Of a stretch of 64,000 bases of DNA, positions 60,228 to 64,000 are shown one piece after another. A model generated the notes under the pieces. The model was not told the origin of the DNA and searched no databases. It was given only the letters and a program-made list of their open reading frames with translations. Source of the DNA: Dryas octopetala (lineage: Eukaryota; Streptophyta; Magnoliopsida; Rosales; Rosaceae). Positions within the stretch are counted from its first letter, which is position 1. The number at the start of each line of letters is the position of its first letter. The translations under genes were made by a program, and so were the position numbers. The DNA lies in the NCBI GenBank assembly GCA_963921425.1, contig OY992839.1, forward strand, positions 13,681,409 to 13,745,408, in the 5' to 3' direction.

Positions 60228-60323
60228 CTCAGCAGGGACCATGGGAGCATTGACAGCAGTTGCAGAAAGTTCACCATTCAAAGCTCCTACTACAGCCTCT
60301 GCTATTTCAAGGGTGACACCTTC
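60228..60323 (-). pseudogene. Captured D-3-phosphoglycerate dehydrogenase exon
   Basis: A 96-bp minus-strand segment is bounded by ATCAG and GTATGT. It encodes 32 residues including LEIAEAVVGAL, NGELSATAVN and APMVPAE. This matches the region after the NAD-binding domain of plastid 3-phosphoglycerate dehydrogenase, the first enzyme of the phosphorylated serine pathway. Only this exon was recognised; catalytic and cofactor-binding parts are absent. Frame and splice borders are still clean, pointing to a fairly young capture. Confidence 0.75.
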
Positions 60324-61438
60324 CTGATATATTATGTTTCATACAGAAAGTTCAGTAACGTAAAGAATGTAAGATATTTTTTCCACAAAAAAGTTTGATC
60401 AATAGAGGATATTAATTTTGTAGAATTAGTTGTCAGCAGTGAGCTGATCAACCAAGTAGACAGTCTTCTCACGTGCCTAGCACTTCTGGGTAGTCCCTGC
60501 AAATGTTGCCATCCCCACCCAATAATCTTCTTCCCCACACCCTCAAAAACCTTACAAGACAAACTTTCTCAGACCCACCAGCAAAGAAACTTTCTTTTTC
60601 TTGATAAGAGAGGACTATATATATATATATATATATATCTCTCTCTCTCTCTCTCAATTTTTGAGTCCAAGGTGTACAGCTCAATTTTTCCACATATCTG
60701 AAACCATCTTACGGTTCCTACCCAATATTATTATAGCTCAGTTCATTAGGAAAGAAAACTAAATTATAGCTCAACCCCTACACTATTTTAAACAATTGTG
60801 TTTTTTCTGTTTTCAGATGTCCGTGTTCCATAGTTCTAAAACGCACAACAAGAACCACAATAAAAGTGAAATATTCATTTCCCCAATTAAATCTGAGTTT
60901 TTCATTTTTTGCATAAAATTCCTAACCTTCAAAACCTTAAAAGTCTATAGAAACCATTAAAACTCAGATTCTCATCAGCATCATCATCAACTTACTCAAA
61001 TTTCTCAGATTCTTAAGCAATAATCACACAACTTAAAGGGAGACAAAGCTCTGGAAACTACATACTAAGTTTGACCCAATTGACTAAATGAATCCACTGA
61101 GAGTGCTGCTAAGCTAAGCCATAAGCTAACAGATAATGCAAAAAGAAGTAAGTTGATAATTAGAACCAAGTCACGAAGAAGCATGAGAAAAGCACTAACA
61201 AGACCACATTGTTGAGAGCTAACACCACAAAACAAAATATTCGATTACTTGCATAGAATATCAGAATAAGGAGCTCATAACAACATTTTATTATCAGTTG
61301 AATGACATTTTTCACACCTAAATCACAGCATTGACTTGGAATCCACAAACCCATCAATAAATTCAGAGTACAAAAAAGGAACAATCTGATTATTAAAAAA
61401 AAAAAAAAAACACTAAAAAAAGTAAGATTGATTTCATT
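60324..61438. other. Pack-CACTA interior between PGDH and complex I pieces
   Basis: AT-rich spacer with a TA/TC microsatellite (60618-60655) and an A-run near 61396. No gene recognised. Confidence 0.45.
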
Positions 61439-61852
61439 TCATTTCTTGTAACGGGCTACCTCATCATCGTTGGGGAAGAAGCCCATATATGATGCGACCC
61501 GCCGAGTTCTGGTAAGCGTACATGAACCAGCCCATCACCCCAATCAGACCTCCGGTCACCATTGACGGCCCTTTAATCCCTGGCTTAATCCCTATAATTA
61601 TTGCACAAATTAAATAAAATAAAAATCATTTACAAAAGTTACTACTTTATTTGAAAAAAACAAACAAGAAATAGAAAAAGGGTGAGAGAAAGAGAGATCG
61701 GAGAGGTAGCCTACGGTGACAGACACAGCGGTGATGGTGGCGAAGCAGAGGTAGTCGAGGGTGCTGAAGTTGCCGACCACTTTGGTGAATGGAAGGTTCC
61801 GATCAAAGACCGGGTACTCTGGCTTCTCCGACGCAGTAATGTCTGTGTTCAT
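61439..61852 (-). pseudogene. Captured small mitochondrial complex I-type subunit gene
   Basis: Exon 1 (61852-61699) starts with ATG and encodes MNTDITASEKPEYPVFDRN and TKVVGNFSTLDYL through VSVTVGYLS. Exon 2 (61591-61439) encodes IKPGIKGPSMVTGGLIGVMG, MYAYQNSAGR, GFFPNDDEVARYK and a stop. I recognise this as the short plant complex I-associated (ESSS/P2-like) subunit family, with a hydrophobic segment in exon 2. Both exons join in phase (Ser-Gly), but the splice donor after exon 1 reads AT instead of GT, and exon 2 has a few extra residues (VASY) before MGFFPND. It is a nearly complete captured gene, probably no longer spliced correctly. The exact subunit name is from memory. Confidence 0.65.
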
Positions 61853-61986
61853 CTTCTTCTCTTCAAAACGACGTCGTCACTCTTTGTCCAATGGAGCTTA
61901 GCTCATGTCTCTGTGTACTGTCTCTTGTTTTCCAGGAAAGTGATGGGAGAGGTTCTAGTCTTGACTCCTAGAGTGTGCTGAATTGA

Positions 61987-62217
61987 ATGGCAGAGATGAA
62001 GGGCTGTGATGAATGGAAGCCTTTTATTGCTATGGTAGCAATCGATTTCGTCTTCGCCATAGTGAATATTCTGCTCAAGAAAGTGCTTGATGAGGGAATG
62101 AACCACTTGGTTCTCATTACATATAGATTGACAATTTCTACCATTTTCTTGGCTCCGATTAGCTACTTTTGGAAAAGGCCATATCCCAGCACAAAGTCAA
62201 AATACAAATCCCTTTGA
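61987..62217 (+). pseudogene. Captured first exon of a WAT1-related (EamA) transporter
   Basis: From ATG 61987 the frame reads CDEWKPFIAMVAIDF, FAIVNILLKKVLDEGMNH and LVLITYRLTISTIFLAPISY, then leaves homology after FWKR (about 62179). This is the N-terminus of plant WAT1-related/nodulin MtN21-like EamA transporters, with the first two membrane helices. Only exon 1 is present of a protein normally of about 350-400 residues and ten helices. It starts 134 bp from, and divergent to, the captured complex I-type gene. Confidence 0.82.
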
Positions 62218-62975
62218 ACAAAACTTGTAAACATAGCAAGATAGTTTCCTAGCAAATCTTTCTCAGTAACAGATCCTCCTAGTGAATTAAATACGTGACA
62301 ATATCCTGTTCCAAAGAGAGAGAAATTGAAAACCAAGAAAACCCCTAATTTTGAGAAACAAACGAACCTATGAAAATCCCTAATTTGAAGAAAAATCTAA
62401 ACAACAACAAGAGAGAAGAGGACAGAGAGATAGAGAGAAGAGGACAGAGATAAAAAGAGAACCCAGGAGAGATGAGACTGAACTTACCTTTTGACGCCGC
62501 AACCCAGGAGGATGAGATAGTTCGTACTTGACCGCCGACGGCAACTTCGACTTCGACGGCAAGGTCTGAGTGAGAACGAGACGCGAGAGAGAAAGAGATC
62601 GAGAATGGCGGCGATCGAGTGTGTGTCTCAGTTTGTGTTTGAGAGGGTGAGAGAGCTAGAAGGAGATGTCTGCATAGAAGGGAATGTGTGTGTGTGGATA
62701 TCGTGACTGAGGTTGGAACACTTGGCCAAAATTTTTAAGTTAGGGGAAAAAATTCCCCCGTGTTTTTTTTTTTTGTGAAATATAGATATCAGATATGATT
62801 TTTACATATTAGTTTTTTAAAAAACTTAATCAAAAGGGAAAAATTAAGATATCGGAAAAAAAAAATGGTGATATGTTAATGAGTTTAGACATCGTCTACA
62901 AAATTAATCGATATCTAAAAATATACGATATCGGTTAATGTAAAAACTGATATTAAAAAAGTGATGTCTATTACA
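62218..62975. other. Pack-CACTA right subterminal region
   Basis: A GAGA-rich, moderately GC-rich stretch (62400-62720) resembling a promoter/leader zone, then an AT-rich subterminal zone with GATATC-type motifs in alternating orientation up to the TIR. Confidence 0.5.
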
Positions 62976-62990
62976 GTTTTTCTTGTAGTG

Positions 62991-63038
62991 ATCACTGACC
63001 ATCGATCCCTCCATCTCTTCAATTATCTTTTATTCATT
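62991..63038. other. Short spacer between Pack-CACTA and NAC scrap
   Basis: Begins with the ATC right target duplication (62991-62993). The phrase GTGATCACTG at 62988-62997 recurs at 63157-63166, just beyond the NAC scrap. Confidence 0.5.
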
Positions 63039-63156
63039 TACTACTGCGCAGATGATGATGATCACACTCCCTCTTACCTCATGTCATTTGCTCATGAGCT
63101 GCTTCCTGATGGTGAAGTAGAAGATCGATTTCTTTCTTAAGTACAGCTTGTAATCG
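63039..63156 (+). pseudogene. 3'-terminal fragment of a NAC gene
   Basis: 118 bp align with the last codons and stop of the NAC genes (about 20084-20201): GATGATGATGATCACAC, CCCTCTTACCTCA, GAGCTGCTTCCTGATGGTGA and AAGTACAGCTTGTAATCG. It has a 2-bp insertion near the start, a 3-bp loss (CTGATCATG to CTCATG), an extra GATC-like insertion and several substitutions. Only the segment encoding DDDDHTPSYLRS to the C-terminus is represented. It is more diverged than the two intact genes are from each other, so it derives from an older NAC copy. Confidence 0.88.
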
Positions 63157-63162
63157 TGATCA

Positions 63163-64000
63163 CTGCACCATTCTTACCGCCAAATGGAAAGATTTTGATC
63201 CCGCCCAAAAAGAGAGAATCAAGACCTTAATCTCAGTGAGTATAGTTCAATTAATACAAAATGATGAATTTAATCAACCCTAACAACATAATATTTATTC
63301 TTTTCAGGTAGTATTATGTGCACGAAGTTTGAGTCTCCTACGTTTTTGGTACGTTATATCATTTTAAGACTTCAAAATATTATTTTCTTTTGTTATTTCA
63401 TTAATTCTTTTATTGTATATGCACTAACATATTTACAATTTGTCTCATATTTAACAGAAGAAGTCGACCGCCAATGTGAAAAACCAGAAAGCGCCAGCAA
63501 GGATTGAACATCATGGTAGTTCGAGGCCCATCACATACCGGTTGGAGGAGCGACGTCGGGTACGTCGTTCTTTAATTTAATTTAATACATATATATTCGT
63601 TAGTATTGTTTAATTTTTGACAAGATTATCTTTTTGTGCAGGCGGGTTCGCAATTCTTGGAGATCGACCCCTACGAGGATGTCTATTACAGTTATAGCGA
63701 TAGTGATGCAGCTAGGGCGATGCATGTTAGTTTTTATCTTTTAATTTTTTTCACAATTTTTTTATATTTATATTTAATTTTTTAATTTCTAACTTGTGTA
63801 TCCGGTGTTGAAGGCTGAGATGCTGGTCAAAAGAGCGAGGTATTTGGATGAAACGGCCAGCCAGCTCCCTCCTAACTCTCCGTTGGAGTCGATCCAACCT
63901 GATCACGATGTCGGCCTTCATATTCTAATGGACACACTCAGTGTTAGATCCGGCAGGGAGATACACGGCATGGGATATGGGATGATTTGTGACGTCAGTA
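63163..64000 (+). pseudogene. En/Spm-family (Ptta-type) transposase exons, cut by window end
   Basis: Exon-like segments on the plus strand: 63163-63229 encodes CTILTAKWKDFDPAQKERIK; about 63460-63560 encodes KSTANVKNQKAPARIEHHG and SSRPITYRLEERRR; about 63643-63723 encodes AGSQFLEIDPYEDVYYSYSD; from about 63813 comes AEMLVKRARYLDETASQLPP, VGLHILMDTL and SGREIHGMGYG. Introns with GT/AG borders separate them. The HHGSxxxxxRLEE and SGRxxxGxGYG patterns match the plant Ptta/En/Spm transposase family (PF03004) that accompanies CACTA elements. No start was found and the gene leaves the window, so intactness is unknown. It could supply or relate to the activity that moved the nearby CACTA elements; that is inference. 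Confidence 0.65.

Larger units (their letters stand above)
56333..62990. mobile_element. Pack-CACTA element with captured host gene fragments
   Basis: 6658-bp element with perfect 15-bp TIRs CACTACAAGAAAAAC (56333-56347) and GTTTTTCTTGTAGTG (62976-62990). A perfect 3-bp target duplication ATC flanks it (56330-56332, 62991-62993). Both subterminal zones are rich in ATATCGG/CCGATAT motifs in both orientations, including an 8-copy 43-bp array. No transposase was recognised inside. Instead it contains exon pieces of a HAD-family hydrolase, D-3-phosphoglycerate dehydrogenase, a small complex I-type subunit and a WAT1-related transporter, on both strands, with intron-like spacers retained, which indicates DNA-level capture. 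Confidence 0.93.

Noticed and set aside
60618..60655. Regulatory TA/TC tract
   Set aside because: A simple microsatellite inside the transposon interior; no promoter context.

Overview
The window is nuclear DNA from a flowering plant, most likely a eudicot. The evidence is a NAC transcription-factor gene, plant-type hAT, CACTA, Mutator-like and Ty1-copia elements, a primer-binding site matching plant initiator tRNA-Met, and captured exons of plant genes (WAT1-like transporter, DUF295 protein). The species cannot be fixed from sequence alone. Most of the DNA is transposons nested around one host gene that occurs twice.

The main structure is a direct tandem duplication with a period of about 30.7 kb. 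Bases 1-20831 match 30718-51543 almost base for base (well under 1% difference by eye, same order and strand). Each copy holds, in order: a decayed hAT transposon (1-3937, its first ~127 bp outside the window; 30591-34655); a small hAT-type MITE; a relic of a NAC gene 5' flank; degenerate minus-strand coding relics; a 2.7-kb solo LTR; putative minus-strand exon fragments; a minus-strand Ty1-copia element with a truncated 3' LTR; an orphan CACTA right end; and an intronless 426-aa NAC gene (18916-20196; 49631-50911) whose two protein products are identical.

Just after the NAC gene the copies part. Copy 1 has a 4.85-kb CACTA element (20832-25678) with a 3-bp target duplication; copy 2 has the empty site. 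Beyond that point the flanks still align (25679-28231 with 51543-54364) but are visibly more diverged, roughly 5% by eye. They hold a palindromic foldback element, a Mutator-like MITE with a perfect 9-bp target duplication, and the start of a second Mutator-like element that in copy 1 carries a DUF295 gene fragment. In copy 2 this second element is cut off at 54364 and followed by a third, partial copy of the flank (54366-55250). Between the copies (29321-30590) lie a palindromic MITE and a LINE RNase H relic.

The unique right part contains a 6.66-kb CACTA element (56333-62990) with perfect TIRs, a perfect 3-bp target duplication, a 43-bp subterminal array and exon fragments of at least four unrelated host genes: a HAD-family hydrolase, D-3-phosphoglycerate dehydrogenase, a small plant complex I-type subunit and a WAT1-related transporter. 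It is a Pack-CACTA. Beyond it are a third, 3'-terminal NAC scrap (63039-63156) and exons of an En/Spm-family transposase running off the window.

Only the two NAC genes look like intact functional host genes. Element boundaries were read by eye; family calls for damaged fragments come from recognised motifs, without database searches. An assembly artefact (uncollapsed haplotypes) remains possible for the tandem duplication.
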